64,000 bases of DNA from Chryseobacterium indologenes (GTDB lineage: Bacteria; Bacteroidota; Bacteroidia; Flavobacteriales; Weeksellaceae): assembly GCA_002439165.1 (NCBI GenBank), contig DJTE01000009.1:7705-71704 (forward strand), given 5' to 3'. The position numbers were made by a program, and so were the translations under genes. The notes beneath the pieces are model-generated. The model worked only from the letters and a program-made list of their open reading frames with translations, made no database searches and was not told where the DNA came from. Positions 26,211 to 36,456 of this stretch are shown piece by piece. Position 1 is the first letter of the stretch; each line of letters opens with the position of its first letter.

Positions 26211-27764
26211 ATGAAAAAACTCTACATGGGTGCATTTACGATGTGCACAATCTTGAGTCTGTCTGCTCAGGAAATTGTCTGGCAAAAAGATATAAAGTCC
26301 AATACTCAGGACTTTCTTAGTCAGGTAACAACTACAATAGACGGACAATACCTAATTGCAGGAAGCTCAATTCAGGCTAACCCTTCTACAAGTTCAGTGA
26401 ACTCAAACCAGAAGCAAAACAACGGCTACGATTTCCATCTGGTAAAACTTAACCAGCAGGGTGAACAGGTCTGGGAAAAATACCTTTCAGGACAGAACCA
26501 CGACTATCTTTCCGCTTCCGTTTCCACCCGGGAAGGAGGTTTCCTGGTAGCAGGAACTTCTTATTCAGGAAAAGGACTGGATAAAAAAGATGATTCCAAA
26601 GGAGGATCAGATATATGGATTATTAGGCTTAATGAGTTTGGAGACGAACTTTGGCAGGAAACTTTAGGATCGGCATCTGATGAAGAAGCAAGATCAGTAA
26701 TTCAAACAACCGATCTGAGTTTTTTTGTTGCTGGTAATATTCAAAACTCGTCAAAAGGCTACGGGTCAAAAGATATTTTGATTGTAAAACTTGATAAAGA
26801 TGGAAAAGAACTATACCAATCTATTTTAGGAGGAAAAGGATTAGATGAGATAGAAAAAATGATTCCTACTAAAGATGGTGGCGCTTTGTTAGGGATATAT
26901 TCCAGAAGTAGTATAGGAGGTTCTAAGAAAACCGAAAACCTTGGAGAGGGAGATTATTATATAATCAAAATCAACAAAGAAGGAAAAGTAGAATGGGAAA
27001 AGAACTTTGGAGGAAAGTCAGATGATCATATAAGAACATTAGCACTTACTTCCACAGGTTATCTGATAGGTGGAGAATCCAGATCCGAAAGATCGGGAAA
27101 CAAAACTGTCGGTATAGAAGAAGGAACCGATCTATGGCTAATCTCCTTAAACGAAAGGGGAGAAGAACTTTGGCAGAAATCTTACAACTTTGGAAACCGG
27201 GATATCCTGATGGGAAACAGCGTACTTCATTCAGCGGATAAAAAATCCTCCAAAGGAATTCTTTTGGGTGGCTACACTCAGGCAGAAGGAAAGATACAGA
27301 CCAACGATGAAACTTTCTGGATGCTGTATCTGGATCAGGATGGAAATGAGAAGTGGAGAAAACACGTAAAGGGAGAATCTAGGAAAAGAGAAGAAAGGCT
27401 ATCCGATATAAAATTGAATAGAGATGGTTCCATTATTTTGGCAGGAACGAGCGCGGAAGAATTAGGAAAAGAGAATTGGAAAATCGTAAAGCTTGGAGAT
27501 AAACAACTTGACCAGCTTATAGAAAAACAGGATATTAAGATGTATCCAAACCCTGTTTCAGATTACGCCTATGTAGAAATAGGCTTTGATTTTAACAATG
27601 CTGATATTTTGTTGTATGATATGGGAGGAAGACAGCTTCAGAGCTTGAAGACTAAGAATAAAGTTACGAAAATTAACACTCAGAACTTGATTCAGGGAGC
27701 TTATCTCGTAACGATAAAAACAGATACTAATAAAACAGCGAATGCTAAATTGATAAAAAAGTAA
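26211..27764 (+). CDS. T9SS type A sorting domain protein with repeat domain
   Basis: The 517-residue exported protein has a signal peptide (MKKLYMGAFTMCTILSLSAQ). Residues 20-430 hold about seven repeats of the type GGxLxxG-S, D-W-I-LNE-G-E-LW-, a WD40- or kelch-like propeller pattern. A C-terminal type A sorting domain starts near residue 443 (MYPNPVSDYAYVEIGFDF) and ends in LIKK. The sorting domain sends it through the type IX system to the cell surface. The RHS partner gene begins four bases downstream, so a role in presenting the RHS complex is a fair inference. Confidence 0.85.
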   Translation: MKKLYMGAFTMCTILSLSAQEIVWQKDIKSNTQDFLSQVTTTIDGQYLIAGSSIQANPSTSSVNSNQKQNNGYDFHLVKLNQQGEQVWEKYLSGQNHDYLSASVSTREGGFLVAGTSYSGKGLDKKDDSKGGSDIWIIRLNEFGDELWQETLGSASDEEARSVIQTTDLSFFVAGNIQNSSKGYGSKDILIVKLDKDGKELYQSILGGKGLDEIEKMIPTKDGGALLGIYSRSSIGGSKKTENLGEGDYYIIKINKEGKVEWEKNFGGKSDDHIRTLALTSTGYLIGGESRSERSGNKTVGIEEGTDLWLISLNERGEELWQKSYNFGNRDILMGNSVLHSADKKSSKGILLGGYTQAEGKIQTNDETFWMLYLDQDGNEKWRKHVKGESRKREERLSDIKLNRDGSIILAGTSAEELGKENWKIVKLGDKQLDQLIEKQDIKMYPNPVSDYAYVEIGFDFNNADILLYDMGGRQLQSLKTKNKVTKINTQNLIQGAYLVTIKTDTNKTANAKLIKK

Positions 27765-27768
27765 ACAA

Positions 27769-30700
27769 ATGAGGAAAAAGAAAATTTTAATTTTTATAGC
27801 TATAATTAATTCCTTATTAAGCTATGCTCAAACATTTAATGTTAATGGTGGTAGCCAGTCTTCAGTTAATGATGGGAATAACAGTATTAGTTATGATAAA
27901 GATTTTGGAGTAGATTTATATACAGGAACGGTAAATGTTAATATCCCTCTTCAAAAAATACAAGAAAATAATCTTCCTTTAGATCTTAATTTAAACTATG
28001 ATGCTACAGGAGTACTAGTTAACAATGTCTCTGGAATAGTGGGCCAAAACTGGAATTTAAACGCGGGGGGATCTATTACAAGAAAAATAAAAGGGACATG
28101 TTTCGATGAATTAATTTATGTACCTGGCATAAATCAAGCAGGCGGTGGTGGAAAACAGGCTCACCAAGTTGGTTTCTTCTATTCAAAAAACATCCTAAAC
28201 CGTAACGACTGGGACACTTCCGCACACTTAAAAAAGATATTATATAGAGCAATTAATGAATTTATATACCCCGATGGTCTATTAGACGAATATTACACAT
28301 GGAAATTAGATACAGAACCTGACGTTTTTTATTTCAATTTTTTGGGAAAAAGTGGTTATTTTTTTATGGGTGAAGATGGAAATTGGAAAGTTTCATCGAA
28401 AGATAACCTAAAGGTACAATTTAATTTAAACAATGATTTAATAAATCCTACAGAAGGTATAAAACATACTCAATGGGGAGACATAACACCTACTTATGAA
28501 AGAAAGTCTATTGGTAGGCTGACATTGGTGGATGATAATGGATATCAATATATTTTTGGTGATAATGATATTAAAAGCATAGAAACGAATCTTGGATCAT
28601 ATTATGATACTGAATTTGTATATGCTTATGCAATGAAATGGAATTTGAAAAAGGTTATTGACCCAAATGGTACAATACTTTTCAATTTTACATATAATAC
28701 TGGCCAGTACTTTTTAATAAACCTTTATAATGAAAGTCCATATGTTACATCATCATCCTTAGAACAACAATATTCAAATGCTGGCTATTCTGAGAATCCA
28801 ACAACTGAAGCGGGTTTTTATCATATTTACAGAGAGAATGGTTACTTTTATAAACCCTCATATTTAAATAAAATAACAACGCTAAATGGCACATCAATAG
28901 ATTTTGGTTATACTGAGAAGAGTAACATACAATATACTCGTTCTGGTAATAATCTACTTTATTATAGCCCGCCCTATACACATGATCCTTTATATAATAG
29001 AAAATGGTTAAATGAAATTATAGCCAATTTATATACTGATGAAATACCTGTCTCAAATGCTTATAAACACAATCGATATGTACTTAGTAATGTCAAAGTT
29101 AATTTTAATAACAAACTAATTAACAACTTTGACTTACAATATGCCAATTCAGACCCAAGAGTATTTTTATATCAGATTATAAAAAATAATGATGAAAAAT
29201 ATCAATTTTTTTATAACCAACCTTTTAATTTACCAGGTTATTTATCGGAGAAAACAGATATGTGGGGATATTATAATGGTCAACCTACATCAGTTTCTTA
29301 TGCAACCAGATTGGCTTTTTGGCAAGAATTTGAAAATAATAAGTATTCCAATAGAGGAACTGTAACGTCTAGAGCTATAAGTGGCTCTTTGCAGCAGATC
29401 ATTTGGCCAACAGGAGGAATTACAAGTTTTGTATTTGAACCTCATTCGTTTAGGTCACGCATAACTAATAACATTTCTATGACGAATTCTGTGCTTACAG
29501 AGATGTTTCCTAATGGAGGTGGTGGTTTAAGGATTAAAAAAATTATCAGTGAGGGAAAAGAAAGAGAATTTTTCTATAACAATTCTTTTGATGAGATGGA
29601 TAATAATATTTCTTCTGGAATACTTATGTATGAACCGTTATTCTTTTTGAGACACAATGTTCATGAAATGAATGTAATTTCCAGTGGAGGAACATATTCT
29701 AATGTAGATACTAATCCAATTCCTGGGGCCACTTCTTCAGCAAATGGTATATTACCCAAATCTGATTTTTTCAACTCAAATGTGGCATATAGTACAGTAT
29801 TTGAAAAAGTAAATGATGGCTATATACGGTATAAGTTTAATGACTACAATGACTACCCTGACCATTATATTTCAGGGTTTAGACCTTATAATAAGGTATC
29901 TAAAAAAACTGATCATTCTTTTGAAAGGGGGCAAATAAAAAATAAAACTTATTTTGATTCCAACCAAAGAGCTATATTGGATAAACTATATATTTATAAA
30001 ATACAATCAGATTTAAAAAGTAAAGCGGTTAATTATAATTATTTTACCAGTGATTGGGAATCACATGTAGGTGCAGATCCTTTTGGATATGGGCTTTTCC
30101 CAATTCCTCAACCCGGTTGTGAAAGCTGTAATTCAAATATTAACCCTTACTTAATTTATTATTCAGATAAGGTTTTAGATTCTGAGATTACAACGGAATA
30201 TTTTAAAGACGGCAGAAAAATAGAATCTTTAAAAAGATATTATTACCAAAGCCCTGTAGATCCAAGTTACACGCTTATTGATAAAATAGAAGAATATCCT
30301 AACAAACTTGACCTTTCCAAATTCAAGAGTGTTAAATTTCAGTATCCATCAGATATGAATACTTCAAGCCAGCCATTTTCTGATATGATCACTAAAAATA
30401 TGACCGGAATTCCTTTGTCGGTTACAAAATATAATGAAGCACAGCAGCCAATTTCCAGAACTGAAACTATTTTTGCCAAAAACTCTACAACGAATAATTT
30501 CATACTTCCAATTTCATCCCGAACAATAAAAACAGGTTTAAATGATTATGGAAACGAGACAAGTGTTGATACGAAAATCACTTATGATTTATATGATGGT
30601 CAAGGGCGTGTTTTGCAATATACTGATACTTCAGGGATTCCAACAACCATTATTTATGGTTACAATAAATCCCAGCCTATTGCAAAAATTGTAGGTGCAA

Positions 30701-31005
30701 CTTATAATTATGTAAATACAAATACAAATATTGGATATTTGCATGATGCTTCAGATGTTGACGTGGATACAACTTCGGAAAATATACTGATCTCACTATT
30801 GGATGATCTTAGAAAAAATACAGCTTTCAAAGATTATCAAATCATAACTTACACTTATGATCCTTTAATTGGAGTAACAAGTCTCACAAATCCTGATGGA
30901 CAGAGAGAGTATTACAAATACAATCCTCAAAATAATAAACTTGAAAAAGTGATAGATGTTAATAGCAAGGTAATAGAGGAATATAAGTATCATTATAAAA
31001 ACTAA
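27769..31005 (+). CDS. SpvB/RHS-like partner protein
   Basis: The 1078-residue protein has a signal peptide (MRKKKILIFIAIINSLLSYA) and an N-terminal segment SISYDKDFGVDLYTGTVNVN followed by LPLDLNLNYDATGV. This is the start pattern of the SpvB/Tc-toxin B and RHS shell proteins. The C-terminal part contains YD-type lines such as ITYTYDPLIGVTSLTNPDGQ and REYYKYNPQNNKLEKVIDVN. It likely forms half of the beta-cage that encloses a toxin tip. It is coupled on both sides (4-base gaps). The region is more AT-rich than its flanks, a sign of transfer. Confidence 0.8.
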   Translation: MRKKKILIFIAIINSLLSYAQTFNVNGGSQSSVNDGNNSISYDKDFGVDLYTGTVNVNIPLQKIQENNLPLDLNLNYDATGVLVNNVSGIVGQNWNLNAGGSITRKIKGTCFDELIYVPGINQAGGGGKQAHQVGFFYSKNILNRNDWDTSAHLKKILYRAINEFIYPDGLLDEYYTWKLDTEPDVFYFNFLGKSGYFFMGEDGNWKVSSKDNLKVQFNLNNDLINPTEGIKHTQWGDITPTYERKSIGRLTLVDDNGYQYIFGDNDIKSIETNLGSYYDTEFVYAYAMKWNLKKVIDPNGTILFNFTYNTGQYFLINLYNESPYVTSSSLEQQYSNAGYSENPTTEAGFYHIYRENGYFYKPSYLNKITTLNGTSIDFGYTEKSNIQYTRSGNNLLYYSPPYTHDPLYNRKWLNEIIANLYTDEIPVSNAYKHNRYVLSNVKVNFNNKLINNFDLQYANSDPRVFLYQIIKNNDEKYQFFYNQPFNLPGYLSEKTDMWGYYNGQPTSVSYATRLAFWQEFENNKYSNRGTVTSRAISGSLQQIIWPTGGITSFVFEPHSFRSRITNNISMTNSVLTEMFPNGGGGLRIKKIISEGKEREFFYNNSFDEMDNNISSGILMYEPLFFLRHNVHEMNVISSGGTYSNVDTNPIPGATSSANGILPKSDFFNSNVAYSTVFEKVNDGYIRYKFNDYNDYPDHYISGFRPYNKVSKKTDHSFERGQIKNKTYFDSNQRAILDKLYIYKIQSDLKSKAVNYNYFTSDWESHVGADPFGYGLFPIPQPGCESCNSNINPYLIYYSDKVLDSEITTEYFKDGRKIESLKRYYYQSPVDPSYTLIDKIEEYPNKLDLSKFKSVKFQYPSDMNTSSQPFSDMITKNMTGIPLSVTKYNEAQQPISRTETIFAKNSTTNNFILPISSRTIKTGLNDYGNETSVDTKITYDLYDGQGRVLQYTDTSGIPTTIIYGYNKSQPIAKIVGATYNYVNTNTNIGYLHDASDVDVDTTSENILISLLDDLRKNTAFKDYQIITYTYDPLIGVTSLTNPDGQREYYKYNPQNNKLEKVIDVNSKVIEEYKYHYKN

Positions 31006-31009
31006 AGTC

Positions 31010-34000
31010 ATGAAGAAAATATTAATCATATTACTAGGGATAATTTTTAGTTATTCCTACTCTCAGAATCTCACGGATAGTGAAAATTATATTTACAAGA
31101 AAACATATTTATCTGATCCTTCCGATCCTGTACAAAAACAATTAGAAAGTGTTCAGTATTTGGATGGACTTGGGAGACCTAAGCAGGTAATATCTATAAA
31201 GTCTACACCGTCAGGACAGGATATGGTTTTATCAATAGTATATGACCAGTTCGGAAGGAAAGCAAAAGACTATTTGCCTGTTCCTGTACAGACTTCTAAT
31301 GCGGGTATTCAAACTTCAGTTACAGAAAGTACGGTAAACTCATATTATGGAGTTACCAATGCATTTTCTGAAAAAGAGCTAGAATCCTCACCTTTAAGCA
31401 GAATATTTCAATCTGCCAGTCCTGGTGAAGAATGGAAAATGAGTTCAGGGCATACTGTAAAATATGATTATGACGCCAATTCGACAGCCGACCAGGTAAA
31501 GAAATACCAAATCAATACAGTATGGGACAATGCCAATCAGATTTATAATTCAAGCCTTTCTCAAATTACTTTTTATAATGAAAACTCATTATATAAGTTT
31601 AGTGTCAAGGATGAAGACAATAATGAAAAGATAGTATTTAAAGATCATTATGGACACATTATACTGATTAGAAAAAATGATGGAGCCCGTAATATTGATA
31701 CATATTATGTGTATGATAGTAATGATCGGCTAGCTTATGTTATTCCGCCCTTAGCATCAGTTTCATCTGCACTGACACCAACCATCTTAGATAATCTATG
31801 TTATCAGTACCGCTATGATAACAAAAACAGATTAGTAGAAAAGAAGCTTCCGGGGAAAGGCTGGGAATATATGGTATATGACAAGGCCAATCGGTTGGTC
31901 CTCAATCAGGATGCTAACCTGGAGGAGAAAGGACAGTGGATCCTCACCAAATACGATTCTTTTGGCCGGGTAGCCTATACGGCTGTTATCTTCGGGATGA
32001 ACAGGGTTAATATGCAGGCCCAGGCTGGTCCCAACCTGATCGTGGAAAACAGACATTCCGGAGGTTTTACAAAGGATGGAATGCAGATCCAGTATACCAA
32101 TAATCATTTTCATGTTCTGGAAAAAGTGCTGAGTGTGAATTATTACGATACCTATCCCCAGTACAGCTTCAATCCTGCTTTCCCATCCGCTATTGAAGGG
32201 GAAACTATTTTAACCGGCACTCCTTCTTCAGAAGGAAGAAGCACCAAAGGTCTTTCTGTCATGAGCCTGGTGAAGAACATCGAAGATGACAACTGGACCA
32301 AAAGCTATTCTTATTATGACACCAAAGGAAGAGTGATCGGTTCGCATTCCATCAATCATCTGGGAGGCTACACCCACAGCGAATCCAGGCTGGATTTTGC
32401 CGGAACCGTTCAGAAAACCGTGACACGCCACAAAAGACTGGGCACCGATACGGAAAGAGTGATCACAGAAACTTTCACCTACGACCATCAGAACAGGCTG
32501 CTGGTTCACAAACACAAGGTAGACGGTAATGCCGAAGAGATCCTGGCACAGAACAGCTACAATGAACTTTCCCAGCTTAAAACTAAGAAAGTGGGCGGAA
32601 CAAATATTTCAATGCCGCTCCAGACAGTTGATTATACTTATAATATTCGGGGTTGGATGACGGCTATTAATGATCCCAATAACCTAGGAAATGATTTATT
32701 TGGATATAAAATCAAATATACTCAGCGTGACGGTTTGGAAATTCCTAATTCAGATTTTCCTGAACTCAAAGTAAAACCTAAATATAATGGGAATATTGCA
32801 GAAGTAGATTGGAAAACATTAACTGAGGAAAATGAGCCTTTAAAAAGATATGGATATTCTTATGATCCATTAAACAGGCTTTTAGGTGGTTTTTATCAAA
32901 AGGCAGGCAGTGAAGCTGCAAAAGAATTCTTTGAAAAACTGGATTATGATTTGAATGGAAATATCCAGAGATTAAAAAGATCAGAAGGGATACTTATTGG
33001 AAATAATACTGCACAGGTGATTGATAATCTAAAATATGATTATGTTGGTAACAGATTGGTTAAAGTAACGGATGAACAACAAAACCCCTCAGGTTATCCT
33101 TATCTCATAACTCCCAATACCATTGAATATGATAATGGAGGTATTGGTAATGGAAATATGACCAGCCAATTGGATAAAGGTATTTCCTCAATACAATATA
33201 ATTTTTTAAATTTACCTAAACAGGTTACTCAAAATACCAAAGTAACAAATTATACTTACAGAGCAGATGGAGTAAAAGTAAGGAAGCTCTTTGGAGATTT
33301 AGAAACAGATTATCTGGATGGCTTCCAGTATAAAAGTACCAAACCCTCGGAAACAGGAACAGGCGGAGATATTATAATGCCTGATCCCAATGAAGTGGCT
33401 GTAATGAAGCTTAGGATTATTCCTACATCAGAAGGTTATTATGATGTACTAAGCAGTCAGTATGTTTATAATTACACCGATCATCTGGGAAATGTGAGGT
33501 TAGCTTATACAGATACCAATAAGGATGGATTTATCCAGCCAAGACAATATTTTCAGCAGCAGTGTGACGGTCCTTTTAATCCTCCGTTTCAAATTCCGAA
33601 TTGCATCAGTATGAGCAAACCTGGAGAGATTATGGAGGTGAATAATTATTATCCATTTGGTTTACTGCATAATTATACGGTGACTACACAGAATGCTTAT
33701 CAGTATAAGTATCAGGGACAGGAACTTCAGGAAAATGGATGGTATAGCTTTAAATGGAGAAACTATATGCCTGATATAGGCAGGTTTTTAAATATTGATC
33801 CGTTAAGTGAAATGTATGCTTACCAATCACACTATAATTTTTCTGAAAATAGGGTTATTGATGCCTGGGAAATAGAGGGATTGGAAGCAAAGGAGGTGAA
33901 TGATACAGGATATGTAGGAGGACTTTATGAAGGTGGAATAAATGCCAATGATGGAACATCAACCTTAATGAAAGATAGCAACGGGAATACGATAGGAGCC

Positions 34001-34678
34001 GATATTGCTAATATTAATTTAGGTACATTTAGTATTGCATCAAACCAAAATAGCAGTTCCAGTGGCTTCAGCTGGGGAGATGCAGCAAGAATTGGGGTTG
34101 GCTTTCTCCCTGTTGTAGGAAGTAGTTTAGATATTTATGAAGGAATAAGAGATGGCAACTGGGTGCAGACTGGTATTGGTGTTGGAGGACTGGCTCTGGA
34201 TATAGCAACACTGGGAGTGGGGTCTGTTATCAAAGGGGGAGTAAAAGCTATTGGTACAGAACTGGTAGAAGAAGGTATAGAGCTAGCGGCTAAAGATGCT
34301 GTTAAGACAGCAGCCAAAGAAGTTGCTGAAGAAGGAACAGAAGCTATCGCAAAAAGAGGAGCAGCAAGAGCGGCTCAATATAGTCAAGGTTGGGGAAATT
34401 CGAGTCTTACTGAAGCAATAAATAAATTTGCACCTAAGGCAGAAGTTTCTACAACAGCCAAGGGTAAAACCATTTATAAAAACTCAGAAACTGGAGTACA
34501 AGTAGTTTATGATAATAGTGGAAATTACTTCAGAATTCAGAATACAAATTTATCAGGAAGACGAAGTTATTTAGATCTGAATGGAAGTATACCGAATAAT
34601 AAGACTGTAAACGGGAAGATTATGGGAAGAAGTCAGGGTGAATATAATCAGGTAACTCATTTTAATAATATTGATTAA
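31010..34678 (+). CDS. RHS repeat protein with variable C-terminal toxin tip
   Basis: This is a 1222-residue polymorphic toxin. It has a signal peptide (MKKILIILLGIIFSYSYSQ), a DUF6443-like N-terminus (VQYLDGLGRPKQVISIK), YD repeats through the middle, and the RHS core near residues 897-945 (YKYQGQELQENGWYSFKWRN, then DIGRFLNIDPLSE). A hydrophobic pre-toxin linker is at about 1024-1090. The tip from about 1120 includes GWGNSSLTEAINKFAP, VVYDNSGNYFRI and QVTHFNN. The tip has the feel of an RNase-type module (perhaps the Ntox17-like group), but this was not verified. The immunity gene starts one base after the stop. Confidence 0.85.
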   Translation: MKKILIILLGIIFSYSYSQNLTDSENYIYKKTYLSDPSDPVQKQLESVQYLDGLGRPKQVISIKSTPSGQDMVLSIVYDQFGRKAKDYLPVPVQTSNAGIQTSVTESTVNSYYGVTNAFSEKELESSPLSRIFQSASPGEEWKMSSGHTVKYDYDANSTADQVKKYQINTVWDNANQIYNSSLSQITFYNENSLYKFSVKDEDNNEKIVFKDHYGHIILIRKNDGARNIDTYYVYDSNDRLAYVIPPLASVSSALTPTILDNLCYQYRYDNKNRLVEKKLPGKGWEYMVYDKANRLVLNQDANLEEKGQWILTKYDSFGRVAYTAVIFGMNRVNMQAQAGPNLIVENRHSGGFTKDGMQIQYTNNHFHVLEKVLSVNYYDTYPQYSFNPAFPSAIEGETILTGTPSSEGRSTKGLSVMSLVKNIEDDNWTKSYSYYDTKGRVIGSHSINHLGGYTHSESRLDFAGTVQKTVTRHKRLGTDTERVITETFTYDHQNRLLVHKHKVDGNAEEILAQNSYNELSQLKTKKVGGTNISMPLQTVDYTYNIRGWMTAINDPNNLGNDLFGYKIKYTQRDGLEIPNSDFPELKVKPKYNGNIAEVDWKTLTEENEPLKRYGYSYDPLNRLLGGFYQKAGSEAAKEFFEKLDYDLNGNIQRLKRSEGILIGNNTAQVIDNLKYDYVGNRLVKVTDEQQNPSGYPYLITPNTIEYDNGGIGNGNMTSQLDKGISSIQYNFLNLPKQVTQNTKVTNYTYRADGVKVRKLFGDLETDYLDGFQYKSTKPSETGTGGDIIMPDPNEVAVMKLRIIPTSEGYYDVLSSQYVYNYTDHLGNVRLAYTDTNKDGFIQPRQYFQQQCDGPFNPPFQIPNCISMSKPGEIMEVNNYYPFGLLHNYTVTTQNAYQYKYQGQELQENGWYSFKWRNYMPDIGRFLNIDPLSEMYAYQSHYNFSENRVIDAWEIEGLEAKEVNDTGYVGGLYEGGINANDGTSTLMKDSNGNTIGADIANINLGTFSIASNQNSSSSGFSWGDAARIGVGFLPVVGSSLDIYEGIRDGNWVQTGIGVGGLALDIATLGVGSVIKGGVKAIGTELVEEGIELAAKDAVKTAAKEVAEEGTEAIAKRGAARAAQYSQGWGNSSLTEAINKFAPKAEVSTTAKGKTIYKNSETGVQVVYDNSGNYFRIQNTNLSGRRSYLDLNGSIPNNKTVNGKIMGRSQGEYNQVTHFNNID

Positions 34679-34679
34679 C

Positions 34680-35000
34680 ATGTCAAAAATAATAGTTGTT
34701 CCAAAAAATAAAGAAGCAGAAATTGCATTAGACTACGATACGGCAACTTCAGAGCAAGTTGTTGAACTGAAGTTAACACCTTATGAATTTGAAAAATTAT
34801 GGAATGAGGGAGTCTTTGCTCTAATTAATAAAATTTCAGATAGCAATATAGATGATTATGAAGACGAGCATATTACAGATTTAGATCTCATATCTTGTTC
34901 ATATAATGAACTAAAAAAACTTCGCTGTAACCCAGAAGAAATTATCAAAATGTTTGAATTTGCAATTATGTATAAAACCAGTATACATTTTTATTTTTAA
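34680..35000 (+). CDS. candidate immunity protein of the RHS toxin
   Basis: The 106-residue acidic protein (MSKIIVVPKNKEAEIALDYD) has no signal peptide. It begins one base after the RHS stop codon, the normal place for a cognate immunity gene. It was not assigned to a named family. The acidic character suits binding to a basic nuclease tip. Its ATG at 34680 is preferred over a TTG at 34671 inside the toxin gene. Confidence 0.75.
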   Translation: MSKIIVVPKNKEAEIALDYDTATSEQVVELKLTPYEFEKLWNEGVFALINKISDSNIDDYEDEHITDLDLISCSYNELKKLRCNPEEIIKMFEFAIMYKTSIHFYF

Positions 35001-35156
35001 TAATAAATCATCATTGATTATTGATATTGAGAAAGGCTTACCATATAAAGAATTTACCAAATGTTGTACTATATCATCAATGAATAATAATTAAATTATA
35101 ATTTAGCAATATTTCAAAAATTGAGCGTTGAGATTTCAATGCTTTAATTTTACAAA

Positions 35157-35695
35157 GGCATAAGAGACGGAAACTGGGTACAGACTGGTATTGGTGTTGG
35201 AGGACAGGCTCTGGATATAGCAACACTGGAAGCAGGTTCTATTATTAAAGGAGGAGTATAAGCCATTGGTAAGGAACTGGTAGAAGAAGGTATAGAGCTA
35301 GCGGCTAAAGATGTTGCAAAACTGCCACTAAAGAAATGGCAGAAGAAGGAGCAGAAGCTGCCGCTAAAGAAGCTGTTCAGATGGTAGGACATGTCACTAC
35401 TTGGTCAAGTATGACTAAAGCTGAGATAAAAGCTTTTCAACATAGTTATTCAAGGCATCATGCAGAATTAAATCTTCCCAATTGGTCTAAAACCAATGCT
35501 GCTGAACTCCAGAACATGTTTAGTAGTGCTGTTACTAATATCAGAAATGCTGGTTCAAAAGGTTTTTTTCATTCAAAAGAATTAGTTAATGGAGTGAAAA
35601 CGACAGTAAACATGACAGAACCAATTATAAATGGACAAAAGTATTATTATGAAACACTTGGAGGTAAGGTTGTTAGTGTTGGAAAAATGCAATAA
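35157..35695 (+). pseudogene. orphan RHS toxin tip with decayed linker
   Basis: Bases 35157-35335 repeat the pre-toxin linker of the upstream RHS gene (34141-34330) at high identity. They carry an in-frame TAA at 35259-35261 where the parent has AAA, and a one-base loss near 35316-35320 in an A run. The frame then continues from 35336 as a 119-residue tip with a different sequence (HSYSRHHAELNLPNWS, KTNAAELQNMF, GGKVVSVGKMQ). This is a displaced toxin cassette that would need gene conversion with the live RHS gene to be expressed as a fusion. Confidence 0.8.
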
Positions 35696-35713
35696 TCTTA
35701 AAATATATTTTTT

Positions 35714-36179
35714 ATGCCACAATATATCGATTCATATTATTTAACTGAAAGTAGAGATTTGAATCTTGTTTACGAATTCCTTAATGATTTTTTACCTCAA
35801 AAAAGGAGGTAGATATAGATTATCCAGTCCCTCAATTTGGAAACAATAAGTATGAAACTATTTTTTATAATGTTAAAGATTTATCTTGAGCAAAATATGA
35901 ATGTTGATTATATTATTTATTGGGAGAGTCTTGCAGGTTACTGTACAATATATAGACGATGGTAAATTAATTTTTGGAGTTTCCATATCAGGAAGAGAAA
36001 CCGATTCTGAGGAAAGTATTTCCGTATTCAATGAAATAAAGCAATATTTAAATTCAGATATAGGCTGTATTACAGGTGAAGAACCACCACCATCAAATTC
36101 TGTGAAAACAGATTCATTGCTATATAGGAAATTAAAAATAATAGGCCTTGATCAATTTTGTTCAAGGCTAATTTATTAG
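35714..36179 (+). pseudogene. decayed immunity gene of the orphan tip
   Basis: A coding sequence starts at ATG 35714 (MPQYIDSYYLTESRDLNLVY). It is broken by a frameshift in the AAAAAAGG run near 35800, an in-frame TGA at about 35887 where a Trp codon is likely, and further frame changes before the last segment (KLIFGVSISGRETDSEESIS ... LLYRKLKI). The coding signal is continuous across frames up to 36179. It sits directly after the orphan tip, as expected for its immunity partner. Confidence 0.7.
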
Positions 36180-36298
36180 GATAACCTGAGAGTTCGGGAT
36201 AAAGAGATAAATAAAATCTTTAAAGGCTTAGCTGAATGTGGAAAATCTTCAATGAGATGATTTTATGGGTTTAAATTGTATTTGGTTTGCAATGAAAA

Positions 36299-36342
36299 AC
36301 GTGAACTTCTATGCACAAAGTTTTTAAACTTAAAGCCATCTA
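36299..36342. repeat. dispersed repeat GTGAACTTCTAT..., copy 1
   Basis: GTGAACTTCTATGCACAAAG and TTTAAACTTAAAGCCATCT match the reverse complement of 45612-45652. The following text (ATTTCCCACAGATCCCACAG) is also of repeat type. No gene lies between 36180 and 36456. Confidence 0.65.
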
Positions 36343-36456
36343 AAGTGTAAAAAAAATGCACCTTTTGACTACTTCGAACCTTCGGTTTGTGGATAAAATA
36401 ATTTCCCACAGATCCCACAGATTTTTGTGGATGCTCTTCCGTAGATGGTGAAGGTT

